This document shows positions 10,897 to 20,522 of a stretch of 64,000 nucleotides of DNA, one piece after another. Position numbers and translations under genes: made by a program. The notes below the pieces were generated by a model that was not told the origin of the DNA, did no database searches, and worked only from the letters and a program-made list of their open reading frames with translations. The DNA is from Mauremys mutica. Taxonomy: Eukaryota > Chordata > Testudines > Geoemydidae. Location: assembly GCF_020497125.1 (NCBI RefSeq), contig NC_059075.1, positions 28,246,003 to 28,310,002 of the forward strand, in the 5' to 3' direction. Each line of letters opens with the position of its first letter. Position 1 is the first letter of the stretch.

Positions 10897-11670
10897 TTAG
10901 TTTGTCAGAAAAAAATAATAGCTAACCCCCAAAATATAATTTCAGAAAAGACAGACAATCCTGAAATCATTCTGTGATGTCTCCAGAACACTTTATTTTA
11001 ATTGTGAAGGCTCTGAATGGGTAGTTGAGGCTGGCATTATTGGCAGACCAGAATGTATGTGATAATAGCATGGGGCTGACACTTGCTCTCATTCATGCAG
11101 ATCAGGAGTAACTCCACTGAAGTCAATGAAGCTACCCATGTGTAAAATGGTGTAACTGAATAGAGAATCTGGCCCTATGTGTTTAAACTCTCTGAAAATC
11201 TATAGCAGTACCATTGTCATAGAACCTATAGAAACACTCAGCAAAATTCTCTCTCTCCTCAAGCAGCAGATGGAAAAAAAAGACAAATACTGCACCAATG
11301 CAGCTGCGCCGCTGTAAGATCTCTCGTGTAGCCGTTCTATGCCATTGATGTAATTAAATCTCCCCAATGAGCGGTGGAAGCTATGTTGGCAGGAGATCTT
11401 CTCCTTCTGACATTGTGTTTTGCACACTGCCACTTGTGCTGGTGAAACTTATGTCACTCAGGGTATGTATGTTTGTTTTTCCACATCCGTGACTGGCAAA
11501 AGTTTTGCTGACAAAAATGCTAGTGTAGACAAAGCCTTAGTCTTTTTACAAAATCTGATGAATAAGCAACTTGAGACTTTCTTGCAAAGGTATTGAGGTT
11601 TCCCCCTCAGTATTGCAATAAAGAGCAAGTCAGGAATTGAGCCACCGATCCTCTCAACAAACTTCTCTAA
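10897..11670. other. Ancient repeats; possible Harbinger-like fragment at right
   Basis: Positions about 11085-11178 hold the phrase repeat 'ggagtaactccactgaagtc' and 'gagaatctggccct'. Positions about 11461-11537 end in 'ctagtgtagacaaagcctta', the same terminus and TTA seen in the complete Harbinger-like elements, with 'gggtatgt' near 11460; this looks like a short or eroded copy. No gene seen. Confidence 0.5.
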
Positions 11671-11966
11671 GGCCTGGTCTGCACTAAGAAGAGGGGTCGA
11701 ACTAGGGTACGCAAATTCAGCTACGTGAATAGCGTAGCTGAATTCGAAGTACCCTAGTTCGAACTACTTACCCGTCCAGACGCCGCGGGATTGAAGTCCG
11801 CGGCTCCAAGGTCGACTCCGCCACTGCCGTTTCCAGTGGTGGAGTTCTGGAGTCGACCGTAGCGCGCAGGGAGTTCGAACTATCGCGTCTAGATTAGACG
11901 CGATAGTTCGAACTCCGAGAAGTCGAACTCACTGCGTCGACCCGCGCGGTAAGTGTAGACATACCC
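11671..11966. mobile_element. PIF/Harbinger-like foldback MITE, complete
   Basis: The 296-bp element runs from 'ggcctggtctgcacta' to 'gtgtagacataccc' between TAA trinucleotides at 11668-11670 and 11967-11969. Nearly the whole element is self-complementary. One hairpin has perfect 21-bp arms at 11871-11891 and 11895-11915 with a 3-nt loop. A second, slightly imperfect hairpin of about 30-bp arms sits near 11697-11765. Confidence 0.88.
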
Positions 11967-12559
11967 TAAGGGCAGAAGCCAACAAAGCTGTCAGATTCAT
12001 GAGGTAATGTTCGGAATGAGATAACTGTATCCAAATCTCATTCAGAATATGAGCATTCTTTCTGGTATGCGTGTGAAGCCTTTTATTTTCTCCATTGACT
12101 TTAATTTAAGATTGGGCTAAGTTTGGCAAGTTTTTTACAAGGTTTAAAAAAAAAGTTTGTTTGCCAAGGAGATTCTTTTTAAACTCTCTCAACTTCAAAA
12201 AAAAATTCCAATACTGATAGATGCAGCCAAACTAATACCCCCGGATCTGAACACACCAAGTTTGGGAAAGTTCAAACCCAGATCTGAACTTTCTGACTAC
12301 TTTCTCAATATCTCAACAGGGTTGAACTAACCCCCCAGATCTGAATACCTAGCAACTTTGGGAAGTTTTGGATCTGAACTCACTGCATCCATATTTAATT
12401 GTATATATCAGGCCTATATACTAACCCTAAGCCACTGAATGAGGCGCGAGTAGTGTGAATTCAAGCAAATGAATTCTGTGAATTTCCCCATTGTGTCACA
12501 ATTACAGGAAAACCTGCCTTTATAGTTAATGCATTCATCAATGTTAAGGTCTGATGCAG
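11967..12559. other. No gene; degraded two-unit repeat
   Basis: Around 12236-12385 two similar blocks carry 'agatctgaac', 'ggatctgaac' and 'aactttggga' phrases, suggesting an old internally duplicated or inverted repeat. The rest is AT-rich and unassigned. Confidence 0.4.
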
Positions 12560-12746
12560 GGGAGGAGAGAGAGGTCAGTGGTTTAAGCATTGGCCTGCTA
12601 AACCCAGGGTTGTGAGTTCAAGCCTTGAGGGGGCCTTTTAGGGCTCTGGGGCAAAAATCTGTCAGGGGATGGGTCCTGCTTTGAGCAGGGGGTTGGACTA
12701 AATGACCTCCTGAGGTCCCTTCCAACCCTGATATTCTATGATTCTC
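12560..12746 (+). repeat. tRNA-derived SINE with CR1 tail, near full length
   Basis: The head carries an A-box-like 'gtcagtggtttaagcattgg' (12574-12593) and a B-box-like 'ggttgtgagttcaagcc' (12608-12624). The body and tail then follow: 'ttgagcagggggttggacta', 'cctgaggtcccttccaaccc', and a 'attctatgattct' terminus. The tail matches the reverse complement of the CR1 3' end at 2053-2105, so the SINE probably borrows that CR1's reverse transcriptase. It is a retroposon and not a tRNA gene: the tRNA fold is not intact. Confidence 0.92.
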
Positions 12747-14880
12747 AATGTCCCCCAGAGACCATATGCTGTGCATTTGAGGAAGTCTTTCACACAGCAA
12801 CAGGCAAGAAAGAAGTATGTTTAAAAAATAGGAAAATGTGATTATAGAACCACAGAAACTGATAGGGGGATTTGGAAAAAAATTTTAATTGACTACATTT
12901 CAAGTTAACCTGTTCTTAGTAAATAGTTGTAAGAACTTGTTTCCTCTGATCTGCCACAGCCTAAGTTTGGCAGCCTTTAACCAAGCATTCAACTGACTGT
13001 TGCTGAGACAACGTGGGTGGGTGGGTGGGTGGGGGGGCATTTTGGTAGATTAAGGCATGATGGTCTGCATATTATTACAAATGAGTTGAGGAGATCCTGA
13101 TCTGAGGGACTTGCAACCTAAAGATTCACTGAGTTACCCATGAGGACAGCTTTTGTACTTAAATGCTTGGTTTATTTAATACTGTAAAGTATAGCAATGC
13201 CATAACACACTGAAGCAATTTTTAAATTAATAGTGACTAAGGCCCAGAACCATTGAAATCAATTGAAATCAGGAACCTAAATATCTGTGTAGATCTGGGC
13301 CCAAATCCTGAAGTGCTTACTTAGGCAGAAGACTCCCACTGGCTGCAAGAGGAATTTTGCCAGAGTAGGGGATTCAAGGTTCAACTTTAAATAACTGGGC
13401 AAGTGGTTTTAAAATCACATCGTCAACCAGTGTGATAGCTCATGTGACAGGTCCAGAACAGCTTTTGGGTAATGATATCAGTAACACAGGTGTTATTTTT
13501 TTCCCATTAATACCAATTGCAACAATATAGAAATTAACAGACATCATTTGATCTGTGCGACTGTGTGTTTGGGCACATGCTACATATCAACATAAGACTA
13601 CCTTTGTTTATAGACATTATTAGATACAAACTACTTGAAAGTGGCTACTCATTGGAAAGTAATTACTTGTAAACTGGGTGCCTGAGCCCCTTCACTCTTC
13701 TTAAGTTTGAAGTTTGCTGAGCTTCAGGCAAAAACCTTAATGTTACTGTTCCTTAGATAAGATGAGATCTGTTTTTTTTATATATATAATATTTACTGTA
13801 TATTGGGCATTGCTAGAGGGAATCTTATTTTAACCAAAGCCAGATTTTCGGTACTTAATAGAGTTAGGAATGATGTATTATTTTCCAACTTGGACTGGTT
13901 ATTAATACTTATAAGTTGCGAACATGGAAAGAATTCCCATAAATCTATATGCAATCTTGCAGTGTGTGGCAGAAAAGATAAAGATGTAGAAAAAGCTGCC
14001 GAGAGCCTGAAAGTACCATTCAGTCCTCGGTGTAAAGACCTGTTTCTGCTCTCACGTCTGCACTGTGGCTCTCTAAAGTTTGGAAGAAATGATGCTTCTG
14101 AAGGGATGACAGCAGCCAACACAGTGCACCACTCAATCAGCCGCAATTCAGCTACCCTCCCAAAAGTGCAGCTCCCCAGCTCTGCATGTTTTCCACATTT
14201 GTAATGCGAATGGCAAATCTCCCACACACACCCCTTCCCCCAAAAGGGTGTGGTTCAGCCAAAAGTGGGAGGATTTAGCAGAACAACAAAGTTCTTAGAG
14301 GGTTTTTTCTGTCTGAAACCGGGAGTAAATTTCTTGTGCAACACTTAATGGAACAAGTAGTGCTTTCAAGCCAAGTATTTACCTAACCTTTTACCCATCT
14401 TTAAGCTAAACTGGAGAGTTAGCTGGACACTATATGGGTTTGCAACATTCCCTGTAGGTTTTTGGATTTAAAAAACAATCAGGGGTTACCAAAGCAAATG
14501 CCTCCATATCTGCAGATTTTCCTTTCTGTGACATATAATTATGGGTATCCTTTACTATGGCTCAGATTTTCAATAGTGCACATCTAACTTGCACACTCAA
14601 CAAGCGCGGCATGAAGGCAAAAACCAGGTGCACGTAGAAGAGAATTTCTCTCTGAAAAAGTATTTGGACAACAGTCGCTAAGCTCCCCAGACTCCTGTCC
14701 CAACATGCATTGGGCTCTATTTAAGACCCAAGATAGCTTCTCCAGGGATCAGTCTCTTCTTGGATCCTGATCAGGAATCCAGAGGAGATATTCCCAAAAT
14801 ATAATGCTCTGCTATTGACTTGCTACATGGCTTTGGTTCAATCAGTCAGGACTCAGTCCTGCAAGGTGATTAACACTCTG
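12747..14880. other. Mostly single-copy; open region on both strands at 13.8-14.2 kb
   Basis: A (GGGT)n run lies near 13014-13035. Positions 13793-14227 are free of stops for over 130 codons on both strands (plus 13803-14204, minus 13793-14227). Neither translation resembles a family I know, and no splice-site or codon-bias case is strong. It may be chance or an eroded exon. Confidence 0.4.
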
Positions 14881-14985
14881 GCTCCAATCCAGCAAAGCAC
14901 TTGAGCATGTGCTTGATATCAAAGGGACTACTCACGTACTTAAAGTTAAGTATATGCTTAAGTGCTATGGCGGATGAGGCCACAA
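14880..14985. repeat. Ancient palindromic repeat
   Basis: The segment reads 'ccagcaaagcacttgagcat' ... 'ggactactcacgtactt' ... 'agtatatgcttaagtgctat'; the two halves are rough inverted copies around the middle. A related copy sits at about 35235-35295 ('aaagcactttaacacacg'). Such phrases are common in sauropsid genomes; I do not assign a named family. Confidence 0.6.
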
Positions 14986-15004
14986 AGCTCAGCTCCTTGC
15001 AGGA

Positions 15005-15140
15005 TCCAGCCTTTGATCTCTCTGCTGTAGTTCTCCCTCTATAAAACAAAGATAATAATACTCACCTTGCAAAGATTTGTGAGGATAAATGAGTTCTTTG
15101 TACCACACTTTTTCAAGCAGAAGAGTGCTATATCAATGGT
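15005..15140 (+). repeat. MIR fragment
   Basis: The MIR 3' half is recognisable: 'ctataaaacaaagataataa', 'actcaccttgcaaagatttg', 'tgaggataaatgag'. No coding potential. Confidence 0.75.
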
Positions 15141-15189
15141 AATGGAAAATTGCTAATGGGAAAAATTATTTTGTCTAAGATCCTAATAT

Positions 15190-15425
15190 GACCCCACTTG
15201 CCAGACTATCTGAACACCTCACAATCTTTAATGTATTTATCCTCACAGCACCTCTGGGATGTAGGGTGCTGCTGCCATCCCCATTCTTACAGATGGAGAA
15301 CTGAGACTGCAGGAGATGAAGTGGCTTACCCAAGGTCTCACAGGAAGTCTATGGCAGATCAGAGACTTCACCCCACATCTCCCAACTCCTAGGCTAGTGC
15401 TCTAATCATTGGACAACCCTTCCTC
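15190..15425 (-). repeat. MIR SINE
   Basis: Reverse-orientation MIR with 'tttatcctcacagcacctct', 'cccattcttacagatggaga', 'gaagtggcttacccaaggtc' and 'gctagtgctctaatcattgg'. The head-proximal part is present, so this copy is close to full length. Confidence 0.85.
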
Positions 15426-15515
15426 TGTAATAGTAAACTATACTGCTAGAGTATACAGCCTGGGCCTGAGTCTGCAGTAATGCACTGTGACCTTAAAAAC
15501 ATGCACTTTACCTGA

Positions 15516-15802
15516 GGGCTTGTCTACACGGTGGGATAATGCGCTCTGCAGAGGTGTGGCTTCTAAAGCGCACTGACATGTTGCATATTCATTGGTCCAT
15601 GTAGATCCTGCTGGTGCACACTAAAGGTTTCCAACTGCATGTAACATAGTACTGTTTTAAATAACACTGTGTTAAAACACACTAGGGAACCTTTAGTGTG
15701 CACCAGCAAAGGTCTACATGGGCCAAGTAGCGTGCCATATATTAGTGTGCTAAAGAAATCACACCCCTCAAGAGTGCATTACCCCACCATGTAGATAAGC
15801 CC
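15516..15802. mobile_element. PIF/Harbinger-like MITE
   Basis: Ends 'gggcttgtctacacggtggg' and 'ccaccatgtagataagccc' are inverted repeats flanked by TGA (15513-15515) and TTA (15803-15805), one base different. The interior is palindromic: 'ctggtgcacactaaaggttt' near 15612 pairs with 'aacctttagtgtgcaccag' near 15689. Confidence 0.85.
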
Positions 15803-15934
15803 TTAGATAACTTTTCTGCAATATTCAGGGTATTTAGTTATTTCCTACAGTAAATATATGTGAGATTAGGTCATTCTGAACATTCAGAGGTATCTGTATC
15901 TATTTATCTAGGCAAAGCTGGCAACTTATTAATA

Positions 15935-16543
15935 AGGCTATGATTTAGTCATGGGTAGTTATAGTATAAGTCATGGACAAAAAACAAAAATTCATGGCCT
16001 ATGACCTGTCCATGACTTATAGTATAAATACCCCTGACTAAATTGGGGCAGGGGGGAGAGGAGAGAAGAAGGGTACTGCTGACGGGGAGCTTCAAACAGG
16101 AAAGGTTGGCTAGTACGGTATTTAAACTACCAGCAAACCCTCCCAGGAGAAAAGCTATAATCCATTTGGCATCAAGAAGAACATTCAGTCCAGGATTAAT
16201 CCATGACCATTGGAGGTGAAAATTCTTAGCTAAAGAAGGGACTGTACACAATGGCCATCGCTGCTTGGGTGGGGACAGTGGCAGCAGCTGCTGGGGGCCG
16301 CCAGCAGGGGCTGTTCCGGCCACCCCTGGGACCTCTGGTGCAGGATCTCTGGTCCCAGTGTGGATGGCTGTGGGGCTACCTAGGCAGCTGGCTGCAGAGT
16401 CATTCGAGCAGCGGCCGGTGTGGCTGTCCCCGAAGCCAGGAGGCCCTGGGGTCAGCCACACTGGCTGCTGCAGAAGTCATGCAGGTCACAGAAAGTCACG
16501 GAATCCATGATTTGCGAGACCTCCGTGACAGAGGTAGAGCCCT
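15935..16543. mobile_element. hAT-like element with internal foreign arm
   Basis: It begins 'aggctatgatttagtcatgg' and ends 'ctccgtgacagaggtagagccct' (inverted AGGGCT/AGGCT ends). The flanks share 'ttaata' of an 8-bp position (tattaata before, acttaata after), so a diverged target duplication is likely. The interior includes 16087-16259, which is an inverted copy of the DNA immediately to the right of the element (16554-16721). No transposase is visible. Confidence 0.65.
16087..16259. repeat. Inverted repeat, left arm
   Basis: This 173-nt arm is the reverse complement of 16554-16721 with about eight substitutions and one 4-nt insertion by eye, roughly 95% identity. It starts at 'gagcttcaaacaggaaagg' and ends at 'tgtacacaatggccatc'. 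It lies inside the hAT-like element while its partner lies outside. Confidence 0.9.
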
Positions 16544-16553
16544 ACTTAATAAA

Positions 16554-16721
16554 GATGGCCACTGTGTACAGTCCTTTCTTTAGCTAAGAATTTTCATCTC
16601 CAGTGGTCATGGATTAGTCCTGGACTGAATGTTCCTCTTGATGCCAAATGGATTATAGCTTTTCTCCTGGGCGGGTTTGCTGGTAGTTTAAATACTAGCA
16701 AACCTTTCCTGTTTGAAGCTC
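16554..16721. repeat. Inverted repeat, right arm
   Basis: This 168-nt arm starts at 'gatggccactgtgtacag' ten bases after the hAT-like element ends, and finishes at 'cctgtttgaagctc'. Similarity to the left arm stops abruptly at both ends. Confidence 0.9.
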
Positions 16722-17618
16722 AGTAAATATGTAAACATTAGTCTTTTCTTTTGTGCCTTGCTGATAGATCCACTTTGTTCTAGCTCAGCAAATGGCTATT
16801 TAACTGTGTATTTACAGTAAAGAAGGGGGATCCATACACGTTTATCTCTTTTAAATTTTGGGTGAAGTCCCTGTGCTTTTTGTTGAGATGTGCTGTGTTG
16901 TGGCCTCTCTTTGACTGAAGATTTACTGGTTTCCCCACTTACATAGTTTTACCCTGTTGTAAGTGCAGTGACTTCAGTGGAGTTACTCCTGATCTACATA
17001 GGTGTAAGTGAAAGGAAAACAAAGCCTAGAATGTCCAAAGTAGGTGAAAGGTGGCAAGGAGGTCTTGTAGCCTATAAACATGTAATGTAAAATTGTGTTT
17101 GAAAGAAAGCACAGAATGGAATCAAAGCAATGTTGGGAACTGTGTTTTTTGGACTAAAGAAACTACTGATTAGGGGTTTTGAAAGCCTCTGGTAAGATTC
17201 TTTAGTCTTTATAGTGGCGGACCACAGTCCTCTAAAGATGAGAGGCAACGTGCAATCTTGGGACTTCAGAAACTTGTTTCCATTGGGTAATTTTGATGGG
17301 ATAAATTTTCCATCTCCTCTGGACATTTCTTTTCTGGAGAACTCATGGCAACTTCCTCCTGGTGGGTAGAAAACTTGTCAGAATGCATGCTAAAATATAG
17401 GCAACAGACTGAGCTGCAGTGGTGTGGTTGTGACCTTTGTGTGTTGCAATGGCATGTAGTGAACTAGCAGCTGTAGAGTTAGGCATGCCAAGAAAGTGGT
17501 ACCATCTTAATTATACTAACAAGTCATGTGTAAAGTTAAGAGTATTTTTGCATGCATAAGTTTTTCATTGCATGCACTAAGAACATGGAATAAAATTTTC
17601 AAAAGCGCCTAAGTGCTT
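16722..17618. other. No gene; one phrase repeat
   Basis: About 16930-17015 holds 'cacttacatagttttaccct' and 'gtggagttactcctgatcta', the palindromic phrase repeat. The rest is unassigned AT-rich DNA. Confidence 0.45.
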
Positions 17619-17808
17619 GTAGTGACAAAGAGTCCTGTGGCACCTTATAGACTAACAGACGTGTTGGAGCATAAGCTTTCATGGGTGAATACCCACTTCA
17701 TCAGACGCACCCACGAAAGCTTATGCTCCAATATGTCTGTTAGTCTATAAGGTGCCACAGGACTCTGTCGCTTTTTACAGATCCAGACTAACACGGCTAC
17801 CCTTCTGA
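17619..17808. mobile_element. PLE-derived hairpin mini-element
   Basis: Two arms of about 62 bp (17624-17685 and 17708-17769) are near-perfect inverted copies of 'gtggcaccttatagactaac' ... 'gctttcatgggtg'. The right arm is followed by 'cagatccagactaacacggc' and 'tacccttctgat'. All of this matches the 3' terminal region of the Penelope-like element at 52.0-52.16 kb. A direct duplication TAAGTGCTT flanks it (17610-17618 and 17809-17817). It has no coding capacity and must be mobilised in trans. Confidence 0.9.
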
Positions 17809-17817
17809 TAAGTGCTT

Positions 17818-18021
17818 ATGTAACCCATGTGCCTGATGGGGAGATATCTCTTTGAGACTCGGAGGGAGGGGGGGTTAGGAGTGAGTTGTGTCTGGGTCAT
17901 TGTTGCTCTCCACATCCAGAAGCTTCCTGATTTTGGGGGTGGTAGTTTTGGGTGTGCTCCACTAGGTTCCCCATTGCTGGGGTCAGATAAGCAGTCAGGG
18001 CAGCTGTTTTACAAATGGTAT
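17818..18021. other. Unassigned spacer
   Basis: Short G-rich sequence between the PLE hairpin and the next transposon. No feature recognised. Confidence 0.4.
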
Positions 18022-19156
18022 TCCTGAGGGCATTCTGCGCCAAAAAATTAAGAATTCTGCACACAATATTTTAAAATTCTGCAAATTTTATTTGTCATAT
18101 AAATATTGAGACTCCAGCATGGCGTTGGGGAGCACAGGCCACTGGCTGCACAGAGGTGGGAGATCACTGTGCAGCTTCCCCCCACCTGGGACACGGACTC
18201 AGCAATGAGGCTGCACCCAACCCTGACACAGCACAAGGACAGGGCTTGCCCCAGAAACACCCCAGGGCCCTGCCCCTCTGTGCCAGGTGCATCAGGTATG
18301 GGCAGGCAGGCTCAGCAAGGCAGGATCCAAGTGTGGAGGAGCTTTGTGTGAGGTTGAGAGGGTTCTGTGTGGGGGCAATCTGGGTGTGGGCGGCTTAGTG
18401 GGGGATCTGGATGCACAGGGTCTTCTTGGGGGAGGGTTCTCGGTGCAGTGGTAATGGGACTCTGCAAGGGGAGTCCAGGTGAAGGTGGTTGGGGCTCAGG
18501 GGGGTTCTGGGTGTGTGTTGGGGGGTGGATAGAGCTCAGCAAGGGGTCTTGGTGTGGGAGGATCAGCGAGGGGGGATCCAGATGCTGGGAGAGTGGGGCT
18601 TAGTGGGATGAGAATCCAGATGCAGCTGGATGGGGCTCGACAGAGTGGGGAATCCAGCTGTGGGTGGCTCATTGGGGGTGTTCCAGGTGCAGAGGGAGTG
18701 AGGCTTGTCGGGGGGTGTTATGGGTGCAAGGGTTGAGCAGATGGGGGAGCAGCTCCCTATACAGTGATCCCTCCCCCGGCAGCTGAGGAGCGATGGGTTC
18801 AGGAAGCACGAGGTGGGGGAGGGGAGAGTTGTAGAGCTTCCTGCAGCTGGGGAAGAAATCTGGAGGATGCCGTGCAGGGGAAGAGGAAGTCCCATCCTCC
18901 CCAGCCCAGCTGACCCTGGCACAGGGTAGGAGCCACCAACCTGGTCTTCCCCAGACCTGTCCACTGCCCCACAGTTATTTACCTCTATGCTGGCTGCCCC
19001 AGGCACCTGAAATATATTGATGGGGAGGGTTGCATGACTACTATTGTGGCTTCCCTTTGCTTCCCCGTCAGAAAGTCATTTTCCTGTGGGGGAGCAGTGA
19101 AATCTGCGGGGGACATAAATTCTGTGCATGCACAGTGGTGCATAATTCCCCCAGGA
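18022..19156. mobile_element. hAT-like non-autonomous element, 1.1 kb
   Basis: Left end 'tcctgagggcattctgcgcc' and right end 'gtgcataattcccccagga' are inverted copies, with 'aattctgcacaca' and 'aaattctgtgcatgcac' just inside each end. The G-rich interior is built from loose repeats of 'gggggatcca' and 'ggggctcag' type phrases. I could not find a convincing target duplication. The many overlapping reading frames are G-rich composition. Confidence 0.7.
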
Positions 19157-19679
19157 GTAAAAAGGCCAAGTGCCCTGGGTGAGTTGGGACAAGCTGAGCC
19201 CAAGAGCAGAAAGCAGGCTGTTTTCCCTAACTCTGAAGTATTTTGCAGCAGATTAGTGATATTAATAGGGAAGCATGGGCAATGTTAATTATAGAAAGGG
19301 GAAATTGTGAGGGGGGAAAATAATTTCTTCTATTTTAATTGTATACTTTGACTGTTGTTTGAGTTTAGCCAAACTGTTTTAGTTAAATTGTCTCAGTATG
19401 ATTCACCAACTTTTCTTTAAATGTAGTAATGGGGAAAGAGTCATTCATATTTTGCTATTCTCAGTTCTTGTATTTTCTTGTAACAGGATTTTTATTTATT
19501 TATTTTTTTATTTTATTGTTTTTAATCTATATACTTAACTGAGTAGTTGGTTAATCAGTTAGCTGGCTGGCTAACAGTGATTTCAGCAAAGGAAGAGTCT
19601 GCATGAATTCCAGCTGAAGATTCCTACAAGCAAGTGGAGGGAAGAAGTTGCTTTTGACTCAGCAGACTGTATAGATATG
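19157..19679. other. No gene; T-rich tract
   Basis: AT-rich, with a T/A-rich simple stretch at about 19490-19520 and a small 'gttggttaatcagttagctg' reiteration near 19550. Nothing else recognised. Confidence 0.45.
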
Positions 19680-19880
19680 GGGGCTGCGGGAAGCGGTGTG
19701 GGCTGAGGGATGTGCTGGGCACCCTTCCCGTAGCCCCCATTGGCCTGGAGAAGCGAACTGTGGCCAGTGGGAGCCGTGATTGGCCGAACCTGTGGACGCA
19801 GCAGGTAAACAAACCGGTCCGGACCACCAGGGGCTTTTCCTGCACAAGCAGCGGTGCGGCTTTGAGAAGCACTGCTCTAG
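19680..19880. mobile_element. hAT end fragment
   Basis: GC-rich piece containing 'cccattggcctggagaagcg', 'gccagtgggagccgtgattg' and 'ggtaaacaaaccggtc', finishing with 'tttgagaagcactgctc', the typical inner-to-outer order of a hAT right end (CAGTGCTTCTCAAA on the other strand). The matching left end is absent, so it is truncated. Confidence 0.6.
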
Positions 19881-19906
19881 CTCACCCAAAGGTTACACTT
19901 AGACAC

Positions 19907-20116
19907 CTAAAGAGTCCTGTGGGACCTTATAGACTAACAGACATATAGGAGCATGAGCTTTCGTGGGTGAATACCCACTTCATTGGATGCATGCATCTGA
20001 CGAAGCGGGTATTCACCCACAAAAGCTCATGCTCCTATACGTCTGTTAGTCTATAAGGTCCCACAGGACTCTTTTCTGCTTTTACAGATCCAGACTAACA
20101 CGGCTACCCCTCTGAT
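19907..20116. mobile_element. PLE-derived hairpin mini-element
   Basis: Same architecture as 17619-17808: left arm from 'aaagagtcctgtgggacctt', a centre 'ggatgcatgcatctgacg', then the inverted right arm and 'cagatccagactaacacggc'. A perfect 10-bp duplication ACTTAGACAC flanks it at 19897-19906 and 20117-20126. Confidence 0.92.
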
Positions 20117-20439
20117 ACTTAGACACTTACATCCTATTTTTAAAAGCTCTGGGCACCTATAGCTGCTGTTGACTTCAGCTGGAGTTGTGGGTGCTCAGCA
20201 CTTCCAAAATTCGGGCCCTAAATATTACAGCCACCAATGGTGTAATGGCTTTCTCCAGTATACCTGGCCCTTAAGTCACAGGGTGAAATGTCGACATGCT
20301 GACTTAGCAATGCTAACATCCTTGGCAAAATGTACAGAACTAGGCTCCCATATTCAGCTGGGCGCCACCACAGAAAATTCAGTGTACTGGAAAATCCAAT
20401 GCAAAGTGAAAATTAAACTTGGTGTTACATTGATTTCTT

Positions 20440-20522
20440 CTAAGTGTTAATGAAGGAGAGAAGGGGACCAATAATACAAGCTCAGAAAGTCATTACTTTC
20501 AATAAAGTTGTATAAACCCACA
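20440..20522 (+). repeat. Copy of the LTR-like terminus also seen at 31.12 kb
   Basis: 'tgttaatgaaggagagaagg' and 'ggaccaataatacaag' followed by 'cattactttc' match 31130-31190 ('tgttcatgaatgagagaagg', 'gaaccaataatacagg', 'gttactttat'). It is a short fragment of a repeat that appears to include the 5' end of an LTR. Family unnamed. Confidence 0.55.

Noticed and set aside
12560..12640. Possible tRNA gene (A- and B-box-like sequences)
   Set aside because: It is the head of a SINE: stems do not pair as a cloverleaf, and the body and CR1 tail follow directly. The same holds for 1578, 39005 and 46540.
13014..13035. (GGGT)n as a G-quadruplex or telomere-like tract
   Set aside because: A short simple repeat. 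It could form a quadruplex in principle, but nothing around it suggests a function.
18106..19006. Many overlapping 70-147 codon frames on both strands
   Set aside because: They fall in the G-rich interior of a non-autonomous hAT-like element and reflect base composition.
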